Origin: Rhynchopus euleeides | Lineage: Eukaryota > Euglenozoa > Diplonemea > Diplonemida > Diplonemidae | NCBI GenBank assembly: GCA_963210315.1 | Contig: OY723322.1 | Span: forward strand, 496,001-560,000 | Reading direction: 5' to 3' | Length of the DNA: 64,000 nt | In this document: piece after piece, positions 9,517 to 21,060 of the stretch | Layout: each line of letters opens with the position of its first letter | How positions within the stretch are numbered: the stretch's first letter is position 1 | Notes under the pieces: model-generated | Database searches by the model: none | What the model was told of the DNA's origin: nothing | What the model saw: only the letters and a program-made list of their open reading frames with translations | Translations under genes and position numbers: made by a program

Positions 9517-10905
9517 TTTCGAGTAAGGTCAGGTGTGCATAATAATGGCCAGAAACTTCGTCGTAAGTCTCGAGGTTAAGTCGCAACGTTGTGTTTCGCC
9601 TGCTGAAACCCCCACAGAGATTTACACAGGATGGCGGGTCAATCGATTGGCTCCTACGGGGGTCAAGACACGGGTGTCGCAGGGGCAACATTGCCCTGCA
9701 TGCCATGCTGCCTGCCTGGATTGGGCCCTCTGAACACATTCTCTTGATTCCTTTGAAATCCGCCGAGTTGCAGCACACATGTCCCCTATATGCCCCCCTC
9801 CAGACATGCATTTTGCGTCATGTGCGCATCCCATCCTACCCCACCCCCACACATCATGTGTACATCACCCTGACTCGCAGTGAAAGCAAAGACACGGAGA
9901 CGGCTAGCCGGTAACAAGGCAAGCCCGAAGAAATGACGGGATGGGGTGTTCTGCGAAAACACCCCCTCTTCCGCCAGACTTGCCTCGTTTCGATCGGGAA
10001 AGGAGTGGTCGATGGGGGGGGGGGGGGGGAAGCCTTCGTTCATTGTGGCCGTTGACAGGAACGTTCTGGAAGTGGGCGAAGATGTGCGATCGGGATGGTG
10101 GGGAGGGGGGGGGGGGGTGGGGTGGGGGATATTGCCGTGTGAGATGGTTTCAGTTTTTGTACCTTCCCTTCTCCTCTCGTGGTTTTTTTGTCCCTTTCAA
10201 TTTCCCACGACGTCTCTCCTCCAAACAACAACAACACCCCCTCCCCCCCAACGTGTTGGGTGAGCTGAAACAGACATACCAAATCCCACGCGGGGAACCC
10301 GCCAGCAGTTGCAGCGGCGAGGCGAAGACCCAAACTGGCACCGCTTCTGCAACCCTGGTTCCTGATTGAAAATCTCTCTTCTATTGTGAGTGCAGATCAT
10401 TCACATCATGAACAAGCTGGTGCAAGCCTAATGTCGTGCTCCGACGGCCCAAGGGTGTGGTCTCTGGTGTGACAGACCTTCCAGACATAATGCTTCCTTG
10501 CAGCAAATGCATGAGAGCGTTTCTGTTTTTTTCTCTGAAAAGCTGCCCGAAGCCCTGAGCGCACTGGAACACTGCGTGAGATGAGCACTACATAAACAGA
10601 AGGAAAAAGGACCCAGATTTGCCGCATGCAGGCGTGTCTTCCAAATGGGGTCGTCTGATGCCGGATAATCAGACCCGGAATCTCGCAAAACACGCCCACC
10701 CGGGTGCCTGACTGGTTGCTCGAAGCTCTGGCCAGTCCTGTCAGGGCAACGCCATCGTGCTGGGGGCTCCCACGTGGGAGGGTGATGAAGGTGCGCACGC
10801 TTAGAGATGCAACGTTCTTCCGGCAGAGAACCTGGCGATGTTTTGTTGCTGCGCATGAGCGGGAAGCCTCGCGCAGGCCGGAGCGTGGTGTCGGGGTGGG
10901 CCCGT

Positions 10906-11080
10906 GGGGGGGGGGGGGGGGGGTTCTGCAAAGATGGCGGTTGCACCTTACGCGCTATACACAACGCACACATCGCCAACTTCTTCGCTCTCGGAAGCAA
11001 GTTGCTCTCGATAAACGTCTTCAAGAGCCGATTCAGCTCTTGGAAAAAACGAACGGCCATCTTTGCAGAACCCCCCCCCC
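10906..11080. repeat. Fold-back element with G-run/C-run ends
   Basis: A long G run followed by TTCTGCAAAGATGGC at the left (10924-10938) is mirrored by GCCATCTTTGCAGAA plus a C run at the right (11056-11080). About 117 bp lies between the arms. It is a short inverted-repeat element without coding capacity. Confidence 0.7.
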
Positions 11081-12990
11081 ACCCCCACCCATTGTGTGGG
11101 GGAGGTGGATTGGCTGCAAAGGAGCTGCAAACCAGCGGGCATTATTCCTGCACCGACAACCCAACAAAGTACTCACAGAACCAGCAAGACCGGGCCAACA
11201 ACACGCACGACTTGACTACTGGGAGGAAGGGATGAAAGCGTGGGAAGGGATGAGATGTACTAAAGATCACTGTTCGATCAAAGGATGTGCCCTGCCCTCC
11301 CTCTCCCCCCCCCCCTGTCCCCAGCAGCAGCGGCCAAAAAGCAAACTGCTGCCTCGGGGAGGGGGGAAGGGGGGGGGGGGCAGCAAATTGGAACAACTTT
11401 CTTCTGCAGGGACTATCCAAGCGGCACGCTCGTGTCGCATGCCGCTGAAGAGGCAGAGAAGACAGGTCAAAAAATACCCCCCCCCCCTCCCCCCTCCACC
11501 CATAGTGTACAAACGATTTTCCGCCGGTCGGCATGTGGAATAGTAACGGAGGAACTGAACCCCACACAAAACCACCGTATCTCTTCGTCACATTATGGCA
11601 CACGCACCGAGGCCTGCTCTTTGATGCGCTCACCATGTATCTCACACACCGCTCCGTCGGGATTAGACGTGAAAAGGGGTCGCCACACAATGCCCCCCCC
11701 CCCTCTGGCTCTGCCTCAAGGTTGCACATCACGAACAATACACCAAAAGAAATCGCATCGCCCACCCCACCCCACCCCACCCCCCACACACGTTCATCTT
11801 TGTTGTGTCTGTTGTGAGAAGTTGCACCGACGAGCAAACTCTGTGACTGCCCCCCCCCCCCCCACACACACACACGCATGAGTGTATTTTTGGGCACAGA
11901 TCAGCTGCTTCTTTGAGGTGATCACCAGTGTCCTTTTATTTATGACAACACACATGCATACACAGGGTGGGCTATGATCCGCGCAGGATCTCCCCACACT
12001 AAACGTGGTCACCACACACACACACATACACATACCCTCCCCCGAATCACGCCTTGTTGGTTGTACAATGTCGTGGCCACCACTGGGTAGTGTCCCTCCC
12101 AGGTCGCCCTGCCCCACGTCCCACAAATGCCGTCTCACCTCCCCCCTGGACTGAGTGTGCTCGAGATGGAGAATGTTTTTTTTTTGGTGTCGACAATCAC
12201 AAGCAAGCTTGATCTGTCCCATTGACACCCCTTACCCTGCGAGCAGGTTCGGGGGCAGTGTACTTTCAAAGTATAGACGGGGTCCGTCCTCAAAATGTTT
12301 TTTTCTGGCGTTTTTTTTGCAGATCACACAGCTGCAGCACAGAAGGGCCGGTCGGAGATGCGCACCACGCGACGCGGACAGCCTTCGGCGGGGGTGAGGG
12401 GGGGGTATAAAAAGAATCTTGCAACGAAGCAGCGTTAAAAATGAACAGGGGGGGGGGGGGCAACAGGACCTTCATTGAGACATGGAGTAGATAATCATGG
12501 CTGAAAGGTGGCAAAGAATGGGTAGGAAGAAGGTAGGTCGATGGGATGGGTGGGGGGGTCGGGGACATTCGTTCTATCGAGGAGGCAGGGGAGGGAAGAG
12601 AGGGGGGGGGGGGTGATCGTCAACATCAGCACAGCGGGTGATATTTTCGGCCTTCTTCTGGCGAGAGAATCCCACAATACACGTAACGGGGGCCTTCGCT
12701 CTGTGTCACTGTGTGTCAAACTGAGCTATTTCACAGCCAATGCTGTGAGGCAGCTGAGTTTGTCTCACTTCCCTGCACATCTGAGTAGGGTGGACGACTC
12801 GCCCAACTTTTCAGCTAAGCTACTGTGACAAAAAATATTGGCTTCAAAAAAAGAAATTCCTGGGTTTCTCGGCCACTTTTGAGGTAATTGCGCGACAGTC
12901 CTGAAGTTGGGAACCCCAAATGTGGAAAAGCAACACCGAAAACTCGATTTTCGGGCCCCACACTGTAGACACAATGTGAATTTTCGGGGG

Positions 12991-13290
12991 TACCTGGGAC
13001 CCCCCGTGTTTAAGTCCCCCCCCTGGAGGCGACTTTCGGCCAGGGGGGGGGCTTAAACACGGGGGTGGCACGGTGGAGACCAAGAAGACCTCTTCCGCTT
13101 CCGTCGTATGGGGGTGATTCCGGTCCGGATGGACTTTTGGCACCCCACTTTTCGACTCTGACAGCACCTGGAGGGCACCAGGTGGCCTAGCGGCCACCTG
13201 GTGACCCTCCAGACCAGCCCACTCCCGTGTTTAGGTCCACCTGTGCTTAAGTCCCCCCTGGGGGGACTTTTACACGGGTGGTCCCAGGTA
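12991..13290. mobile_element. 300-bp nested fold-back element with TACCTGGGAC ends
   Basis: The left end TACCTGGGACCCCCCGTGT and the inverted right end TACCTGGGACCACCCGTGT bound a region that is one large imperfect palindrome. Within it are sub-hairpins at 13003-13064 (CCCGTGTTTAAG mirrored) and a central stem at about 13169-13215 (CTGGAGGG...CCAGGTGGCC, loop TAGC). A related single hairpin is at 46351-46430. No clear target duplication is seen. Confidence 0.65.
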
Positions 13291-13575
13291 CGAGCAGTGA
13301 TCTCGTGCCAGGGCTGGCATGGCCCGACCTCAACATTTTCCCATCACATGTTGTGGAGAGGCCAGACTATCTTCAGTAGACTTTGGGTTTTTGAGTTCGG
13401 CCGGGTGAAAATGCGGCGCAGCGTGCGAAAACCCAACGCCACCATGAGAGGCAGGTGGATGAAGCTTGATGACTCAGTCGCGCCGAATCGTACCCAAGTG
13501 AAGGACTATCCCCTGGAATGCGACACAGCACCAACCGGTGTGAGACGTGCCTTCAAAATCCTGAAGGATGTTCAC

Positions 13576-14560
13576 CGACCAATAAAGCGACCAGATGGCG
13601 GTCCCAAATTTGGGACCGACCCATAAAGCGACCAGATGGTGGTCTCAAATTTGGGACCGACCGATAAAGCGACCAGATGGTGGTCCCAAATTTGGGACCG
13701 ACCGAAAAATTGACCAGAGGGCGGTCCCAAATTTGGGACCGACCCATAAAGCGACCAGATGGCGGTCCCAAATTTGGGACCGACCGAGAAAGCGACCAGA
13801 TGGTGGTCCCAAATTTGGGACCGACCCATAAAGCGACCAGATGGCGGTCCCAAATTTGGGACCGACCGAGAAAGCGACCAGATGGTGGTCCCACAATTGG
13901 GACCGACCAAAAAAGCGACCAGATGGCGGTCCCAAAATTGGGACCGACCGAGAAAGCGACCAGATGGTGGTCCCAAATTTGGGACCGACCGAAAAATTGA
14001 CCAGAGGGCGGTCCCAAATTTGGGACCGACCCATAAAGCGACCAGATGGCGGTCCCAAATTTGGGACCGACCGAGAAAGCGACCAGATGGTGGTCCCAAA
14101 TTTGGGACCGACCCATAAAGCGACCAGATGGCGGTCCCAAATTTGGGACCGACCGAGAAAGCGACCAGATGGTGGTCCCACAATTGGGACCGACCAAAAA
14201 AGCGACCAGATGGCGGTCCCAAAATTGGGACCGACCGAGAAAGCGACCAGATGGTGGTCCCAAATTTGGGACCGACCGAAAAATTGGCCAGATGGCGGTC
14301 CCAAATTTGGGACCGACCGAGAAAGCGACCAGATGGTGGTCCCAAATTTGGGACCACCATCTGGTCGCTTTCTCGGTCGGTCCCAAATTTGGGACCGCCA
14401 TCTGGTCGCTTTGTTGGTCGGTCCCAAATTTGGGACCGCCATCTGGTCGCTTTATGGGTCGGTCCCAAATTTGGGACCGCCATCTGGTCGCTTTGTTGGT
14501 CGGTCCCTAATTTGGGACCACCATCTGGTCCATTTTTCGGTGGGTCCCAAGTTTGGGATG
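13576..14560. repeat. 41-bp satellite array, about 24 units, inverting near 14346
   Basis: Each unit contains the 18-bp palindrome GGTCCCAAATTTGGGACC plus a spacer such as GACCGAGAAAGCGACCAGAT. Units 1-19 point one way. At the palindrome centred on 14346/14347 the array turns round, and four or five more units run in the opposite direction, making a large palindrome with arms of about 190 bp. A 7-unit (287-bp) block at 13678-13964 is repeated almost exactly at 13965-14251. Long open frames on both strands follow from the absence of stops in the unit; they are not genes. Confidence 0.95.
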
Positions 14561-15452
14561 AGGAACTCCGTGGGCACCATTGGTCGCCCTTCGGTCGCCA
14601 CCTGTTCAGACCCCTCTTCAGGGGATTTGAGCCCCAGAGAGACCTCCTGGACCGGTTTTCTGGTGTTTTATGCTCTTCCCGACCCTGTCCTGGCCCACAA
14701 TGTGGTCTGGAGCGAGGTTCTGCTGATTTCCGCCTGATGCGGACCCTCCTTTGGGGTCCTCCATTTATTTTGCGTCTGACCGTCGCCTTCCCCACCTAGT
14801 TCACGAGGGCAAGGTGAAAAACCGTTTTTTAACCCCAAAAATGGCATTTCCCGGGTGGCGACCTCTGGCGACCTCTGAAAAATGTGCCCAAAAAGTGATT
14901 TTTGGGACCTTGCGGACCTAGAAAACACAAAGGGAAAAAAATATATTTTTTGTCACACCCCCTCTTGGGGCGGTACGCCAGTCTAATCTGAGGTCAGGTC
15001 CCCCGAGCACTGTAGAACGCACCGAAGCGCCTCTTGTTGTTCGCATCTCCACTCCACGACTACACATCACAACACAGCAATCTGGTCTTGCTGGCACAAA
15101 ATATTGAGTGAGGCGTCAGCAGAGTATAATGCCACGTTTTGAGGGAGACAGGGACACTGGGGCACGGCTCAGATGATCCACTTGCAGGATGTGTGAAATA
15201 GCCCACATGTTGAGCGGGCAAGGAAACACTCTGCGCGGAATCGTGAACCGCTTCAGGGGAATAGGGTGCCCTTTCTGAGAGGATTCCAAACCAGAAAAAG
15301 CCGGTTTTCTGGTTTGGGGAAATTTATAAAAAAAAATGAGATTTCTGGAAAAAAAAACCAGAAATTTTTCAAGGCGTTTTCTCGTGGGGGATGAGGATAT
15401 GTCCTCCTGACACCCACCCTTTTCCCGTTTTTTTTGCAGCCAACAGCCAGAC

Positions 15453-15507
15453 GTTCACTACCGTGGCCTCCGGCGGCTGGGGGGCGGAGCCCCCCAGACC
15501 CCCCTGT
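15453..15507 (+). repeat. 55-bp interspersed repeat, copy 1
   Basis: It begins GTTCACTACCGTGGCCTCCG and continues through CGGCTGGGGGG and a C-rich mirror to CCCCAGACCCCCCTGT. The G-run/C-run pair forms a hairpin. Flanks are unrelated to those of the other copies. Confidence 0.85.
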
Positions 15508-15623
15508 GGCGCATGTCTCGTACTCAAGTCCTTCGAATCCCATCAGGTCGGGGGATCCAACCACTCCAGTCGCCTCAGGACGCAGCCAACTCACACAGAA
15601 TCTGTTCGCCCACACGAACAGAT

Positions 15624-15676
15624 GTTCACTACCGTGGCCTCCGGCGGCTGGGGGGCTCACGCCCCCCAGACCCCCG
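15624..15676 (+). repeat. 55-bp interspersed repeat, copy 2
   Basis: Same sequence as copy 1, but with a CTCAC interruption in the hairpin loop. It lies 171 bp after copy 1 in the same orientation. Confidence 0.85.
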
Positions 15677-16500
15677 ATATAGCGTGTGCCCGTCTGTCTA
15701 TCTCACTTACCCGGATACAGTGCTGAGTAGGAGGTCAGCACCACATCCATGAAGCGCTTCTTCGAAGCCTGGCTGACATCGGACAGGAGGTCGGACTTCC
15801 CCTCCTGGGAGGTACACTCGCCGCGTTGGCGACATGCGTGACATGCGACACGATACCTGAAACGTGAGTGTGCCTGGCTAACACGGGCATTTCAACGGTC
15901 TGCCGGCGACCGTCCCCCAAACCAGTAAACCAGCAGTTTTGGAAAATCGGAGAGGTCACCCTACTACCCTGAACCGCTTGCTTTTTGGGTATAAAAAAAA
16001 CCAGACTTTCCCACCCAACGTCACACAGCAGAAGCTTGAGAGATAATGCGGGCGGCACATCACTACAGGGCGTTCGCTCGGGGAGAAATAGGGGCCTATT
16101 TCGTTAAAAAAATGATTCTGGGAAAACCCTTCTCCCACCTCTCTCCCGGGCATTTCTCCCAAGGGGGAGAAATTAAATAAAAAAAGTTTCTCGGAAGTTT
16201 TTGCCTCAGGTGGGAAGGGGTTCTGAAGGAGAAGGGCAGCACCCTCTCGTACAAATTGATACCACCACGCTTCGCACGGAGCGGAAATAACCCAAAGAAG
16301 CGAGATCTGAACCTGATGGGGACCGTCGGAGCTATTGCCGGCATCAGCATGGTCAAAGCCAGAGGAGGCCGAAGCCAAGAGCATAGTGGCCTGCCACAGG
16401 CACCAGGCCGATGTACCTCTTGAGCATGCTGTCTCAAGGTGCACGTCGTCTGTATGTGGTGTTCGACTATGAAGCGGACTCGGGGACGAGGCTGACAAAT

Positions 16501-16554
16501 GTTCACTACTGTGGCCTCCGGCGGCTGGGGGGCTCCGCCCCCCAGACCCCCTGT
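16501..16554 (+). repeat. 55-bp interspersed repeat, copy 3
   Basis: GTTCACTACTGTGGCCTCCG through CCCCAGACCCCCTGT, with one substitution near the start relative to copy 1. Confidence 0.85.
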
Positions 16555-16748
16555 GACCTGTGAAGTCTGTCCAACAGGAACTAACGGACGCATGTGACCG
16601 TGCCCTTCCTTCTCGAGAACGGGTATCGGCGACGGTCCGTGATCCTGTTTTGGGTTCGTCACCAACTCCCGAAGTACTCACTGATTGCCGCAAAACCTTC
16701 ATTTTGCAGCCGCGAACCGCGAAATGGGCCCCTTGCGCCAAATATATA

Positions 16749-17801
16749 CCGTATACGTAAATATTATGGAACGTAAATATTATGGAACGGGCCCATTTTT
16801 GGCCGGTCCGTTCCATAATATTTACGTTCCAATATATTTACAGGGCCAGTTGGGGACTCGGTGGTGAGGACGGCTTGCGTCAGGAATCGCGCGAAAAGTG
16901 CACGAGTAGGTCCCGTCAGGGACTCTGTACGCCGTCCGATCACCTGGTCCAGTCCCCGAGTCGCAGAAAGCCCTGTAAATATTATGGAACGAAAAAAATC
17001 TGGAACGCCAACGGTCCTGGGTAAGACGTTAAACTGCCTGGGGGGGCCGTCCCCGGACCATGACGGGTGCCTGCACCAGGAGTCTAGCACGGCCGTGGTC
17101 CAGGGCATGACCGAAAACTGCTTGGGTACCGAGGCTCCCCAGACCAGGAAGGGTGGAGACACCTGGAGTCTAAATAGTCACACCACGTCAGGCCAGACCT
17201 TCGCATTGCACTCCGCGAAGACTGCCACACAGCCGCGGGGCAGGTGTGCAGCCTGTGGAAAACCTCGTACAGAAAAGGGTCGGCGACCGCCCGCCCCCAG
17301 TCTGAGAGGCATCAGCCGAATCTCGGTGGAGGCGGGCACAAAACAAAAGGGAGAGTCGTCACTGTGCATATCAGCACGGTCCCGCCCTCTGTGCCAGACC
17401 AACACACCACCAAAGGAAAAGAGGAAGAGGCGACGTAAGGCAATGCCTCCGTGCGGCCAGGAGAACACGAAATAGCGACCCCCTCAACGGGGAATGCTAC
17501 GAGCACGGCCAAAAATCGTTCAAAAATCGTTCAATATTTTGGAACGCTGGTGGGTTGGCGTTCCAGATTTTTTTCGTTCCATAATATTTACAGGGCTTTC
17601 TGCGACTCGGGGACTGGACCAGGTGATCGGACGGCGTACAGAGTCCCTGACGGGACCTACTCGTGCACTTTTCGCGCGATTCCTGACGCAAGCCGTCCTC
17701 ACCACCGAGTCCCCAACTGGCCCTGTAAATATTTTGGAACGTAAATGTTATGGAACGGACCGGCCAAAAATGGGCCCGTTCCATAATATTTACGTATACG
17801 G
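16749..17801. mobile_element. 1,053-bp composite fold-back element carrying 520 bp between two TA-family arms
   Basis: The left arm (16749-17012) and right arm (17533-17801) are inverted, inner-truncated copies of the 313-bp element at 6843-7155. Only the outer CCGTATACGTAAATATT ends remain, and the whole is flanked by TA (16747-16748, 17802-17803). The right arm's core differs from the 6843 copy by about one substitution and one deletion. The 520-bp interior is unrelated to the arms and contains two similar segments (AAACTGC-CTGGG and AAACTGC-TTGGG types). It reads as a single transposable unit that captured DNA, though two independent insertions are possible. Confidence 0.7.
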
Positions 17802-17856
17802 TAGTACCCTGGTCTGGACCTTGAGGCAATTTGTCTGAGGGGCCGATGTTGCATGA

Positions 17857-17883
17857 TTTCGCGCGCGCGAAGCGCGCGCGAAA
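17857..17883. repeat. 12-bp GC hairpin with GAA loop
   Basis: TTTCGCGCGCGC, loop GAA, then GCGCGCGCGAAA: a perfect 12-bp stem. The core GCGAAGC is the same as in the hairpins near 48447 and 54249. Confidence 0.9.
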
Positions 17884-19439
17884 AAAATTTGAGGCGGCAA
17901 TTTTACCCCTTTCTCCCACAGTCTCTGAGGAAGGTGGGAGATAGCGAACACCCTGCATCACTAAACCAAAAAAAATGCCCCAACATGTGTTGTGCGATTT
18001 CATGGAGGTGTTATATTGTTTGAGGGCTGTGCGGCACATGCGTCAGGGGGGGGGTGGACAAGGCAGCAGCTCACCTCAAGAATATGTGTTTCCATGAAAG
18101 CAAAGAAGGCTGTGTAGCAGCACAGCCCTCAAAATAGTTCATGTGATCCGGGTGCCGCTGAAGAGACCTTGTGCGGGTGTTCTGCTTTCTTCTTCTCCAG
18201 AGGCACCACAACCGGGATGCGTGGTGACTGCGTGTTGGGCAAACAGACCCGTCACAGACACGTCACCCACGGCAGGCCTGTGCGCTTTGACATCCATGGA
18301 TATCGCGACAAATGACAAGGAGGCGCTTTCAGGGGGCCATGCAGTAGTGTGGAATTCAGTGTGATGAACGGGGGGGGGGGGGGGGGATTTTCGCTCTGTG
18401 TCACTTTGCAACCGAATGCCTTGCAAGGCACAGAGTTCACCTTTTTCTCACCAGCATTTTTTTTTGGAGCGAACGGTCCCATTTTTTTTCTCGTATTTTT
18501 GTGTCGACAATCAGAGGCGCTGTGGGTGTGGCAGCCCAGTGATAAACATTAGGCACACCGCACAGACCCGTATTTTACTTGGCAGAGGAGGGGCGTGAAG
18601 GTCGCAGACGGAAGCCATGCAAAGAATGGGAACCCCCTCCAGACAAGGGTGGTTCTGTGCATGGGGGAGTGAAGGGGGGGGGGGGCATTTGGAAGGAAAT
18701 CTGTGTGGGTGGGGGAGGGGGCGGGGTGTGTACAGGGGCTCTCTCCACTGGCGCACCCTCGTGACGGGGCGGGGGTGGTGTCGGAGGGGGGAGGGGGGGG
18801 GGCGCCAGACAGGAGTTATCAAAAGCGACACGGTTGCACGCCACAGCAGCCCATCACGAAGCCCCATATCCCCCTTCCCCACCATGTTCAGCTTTTTTGT
18901 CGAGTGTAGGTCGTATCAGCTCCAATGGGATTTTCCACGACACACACGGAACACACAGAGCACTCTGCTCGTGATATGATGTCCGCTGTGGAGATCCGCA
19001 CACACGCACTGCCCTCCTTCACACAAAGGAGGTCCAACCCAGCAACCTCGAGACACCGAGGAATAACCTCTTTTAGAACGAACAATGTGGAACCGAACCG
19101 AAGCCGACAGCAAAAAAAAATATATAAGCAAGTCCCAAATGGGAGGCAGCATAGAGCACCCGCATTGTGCCCTCGTCTGAATTGACTCGCGGAAACCAGT
19201 ACATTCCAAAAAAAAAATAATGACCCGGTGTCTGCTTCGTGTGAATGGGGGTGGGGGTCTAGAAAAGACGGGGCATGATTTGCTACTTCGTTGCGCCAAA
19301 AGCCCTCTCCCTGTTTCCAGGAGCCCCGTTCGTTCGGTAGGGGGGGGGGGGGGGCGGGAAAAACCCCCCACCTACCCAACCTGGCGTGTGTTTGCAGCTG
19401 GAGGCACAATGAGAAAAACCTATCAGACGCTTCCATGCC

Positions 19440-20949
19440 TCAGAGCCTTGCCTCGGACGAAAGCGCCCTCAGCCCGGGGAGCACCTTGCCCTCCAGAAGC
19501 TCAAGCGCCGCACCACCGCCTGTGTGTGGTGAATGTGGTGAGTGGATATTGCATTGTCCTGAGTGTTTGGAGGCGCACACACAGGGATGATGCAGTCACT
19601 GTAATCATTTGTGGTGTGGCTGACACGTCGCACCGGGTGATTATAGTTTCCCCGCTGCACGCAACACACGGCTTGCCTTCCCACACTCGTTGCTGTGCCT
19701 ATGAGCGAAATCTCCCGTTGGTGCCCCCCCCATCCACCCCCCCGACCCCTTGCCACCCGACTGCAAAGCACGGCATACCAGTGGAGATGTGCGAGATCTT
19801 GGGTGCGTAACCCGCCTTCTCGGCTGCGGCGGCGGTGTCACCCCCGCACACGATGGAGAGGAGACCCTCCTTCTCTGCCAGGGCACGGGCGATGCGGTAG
19901 GTGCCCTTGCGGAAGGCCTTCATCTCGAAGACGCCAACAGGGCCGTTCCAGATGGCGGTGTTGCTGGCGCCAATTGCACTGGCGAACATTGCCTCTGTCT
20001 TCGGTCCGATGTCGAGGGCCATGAGGCCAGGCGGGATGTCAGCATCGACGGTGCAAGTCGCAGGGACATCCTTGAACTCAGGGGCGCAGCGGTGGTCGAC
20101 AGGGAGAACCAGCTCCACACCCTGCTTCTCCGCCTTCTCAATCAGCTGCAGAGCAAGCGCCACGATGTCAATCTTGCGCCCCTGACTATCCTTCGACTTC
20201 ACCTCACACTTGGAGTTGCCCACGGAGCGCCCCTGCGCCTTGAGGAAGGTGTACGCCATGGCACCCCCGATCAGCAGCTTGTCGCACATCGTGATCAGGT
20301 TGTCCAGGAGCAGGATCTTGTCCGACACCTTCGCGCCGCCCACAATGGCGCACATAGGGCGCTTCGGGCTGCGCAGGGCTGTGGAGAAGTAGTCGATCTC
20401 CTTCTTAATGAGGTAGCCGCAGGCACCTGAACCCAGCACATACGGAATACCCGTCATGCTCGCAGCGTTGCGGTGTGCGGTGCCGAAGGCATCCGACACA
20501 AACACATCGCCGTACGACGCGAGGATCTGCGCCATCTCGAGGCGCTCGTGCTCCTTTTTCGACGCCTCGTTTTTATAGAAACGCAGGTTCTCCAGAAGCA
20601 GGACCTGCCCCGGCTGCAGGCTGGCAGCAACGTGCCCCGCGTTGAGGCAGTCCTCCGCGAACATCACGTCCTGCTCCAGGAGCTCGGACAGGCGTGCCGC
20701 GACGGGGCGGAGGGAGAAGGACGCCTCGTACCCCTGCTGCTTGGGGCGGCCAAGATGCGACATCAGGATGAGGGAACCTCCACTCGCCAGCACCTTCTTG
20801 ATGCTGTTCATGGCACCACGGATCCGGAGGTCGTTTTTTACGCGTCCCTCGCGGACAGGCACGTTGAAGTCCACCCGCATCAGCACCTTCTTCCCCTTCA
20901 TCGGCACGGCGTCGATCGACACCTTTCCGAAGTTGTCCTCAATCGTCAT
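19440..20949 (-). CDS. PGK: Phosphoglycerate kinase, glycosomal type, two exons
   Basis: This enzyme transfers phosphate from 1,3-bisphosphoglycerate to ADP in glycolysis. Exon 1 is 20949-19779 and exon 2 is 19519-19440; spliced length is 416 residues, normal for the family. Motifs in order: RVDFNVP substrate site, SHLGRP, ENLRFYKNEASKKE, SDAFGTAHR, GGAKVSDK, DIGPKT, WNGPVGVFE, and the C-terminal GGDT/STGGGAALELLEG nucleotide region that only splicing completes. The overall sequence looks kinetoplastid-like (recalled similarity, not computed). The spliced protein ends in Ala-Arg-Leu, which fits the [SAC]-[KRH]-[LM] type-1 peroxisomal import signal, so a glycosomal location is inferred. Without exon 2 the gene appears truncated with a nonsense tail. 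Confidence 0.95.
19520..19778 (-). other. 259-nt phase-1 intron in the phosphoglycerate kinase gene
   Basis: The donor GTATGCCGTG is at 19778 and the acceptor ends CCACACACAG at 19520. Joining the exons rebuilds the conserved STGGGA segment that is broken in the unspliced frame, and continues to a stop at 19442-19440. Confidence 0.93.
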
Positions 20950-21021
20950 CTTCTCAAAACCTCAAAGAGGATGGCGGGGTGAGGTGGGGGAGGGGGGTGC
21001 GGTGTGTGTGTACCGACGGTT

Positions 21022-21060
21022 CTGCAGGGGGGGTGGTGTGTGGGGGGGCCTGTGGTGCAC
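21022..21060 (-). promoter_or_regulatory. Candidate spliced-leader acceptor of phosphoglycerate kinase
   Basis: The minus strand reads a CCACCCCCCC-type tract and then CTGCAG, with AG at 21023-21022. This gives a 72-nt leader to the ATG at 20949. A weaker AG (TTTGAG) lies closer to the start. Confidence 0.45.

Larger units (their letters stand above)
6575..19439. other. 12.9-kb gene-free, repeat-rich intergenic tract
   Basis: I see no supportable protein gene here on either strand. The tract holds many homopolymer runs (mostly G, some C, 8-18 nt, for example near 6725, 6770, 7430, 10015, 10907, 12450 and 18370). It also contains a TA-flanked miniature element, several fold-backs, a 41-bp satellite, three copies of a 55-bp repeat and a composite fold-back element, each listed separately. 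Open frames in this tract are short, low-complexity or satellite-derived. Runs of C on the coding strand could serve as polypyrimidine tracts, but no matching downstream gene is seen. Confidence 0.6.

Noticed and set aside
13572..14795. Long frames of 300-400 codons on both strands with a repeating peptide
   Set aside because: They arise from the stop-free 41-bp satellite, whose unit length is not a multiple of three and which is open on both strands; no start context or unique sequence.
15515..15550. A TTCGAATCCC string resembling a tRNA T-loop
   Set aside because: No acceptor or anticodon stems can be folded around it.
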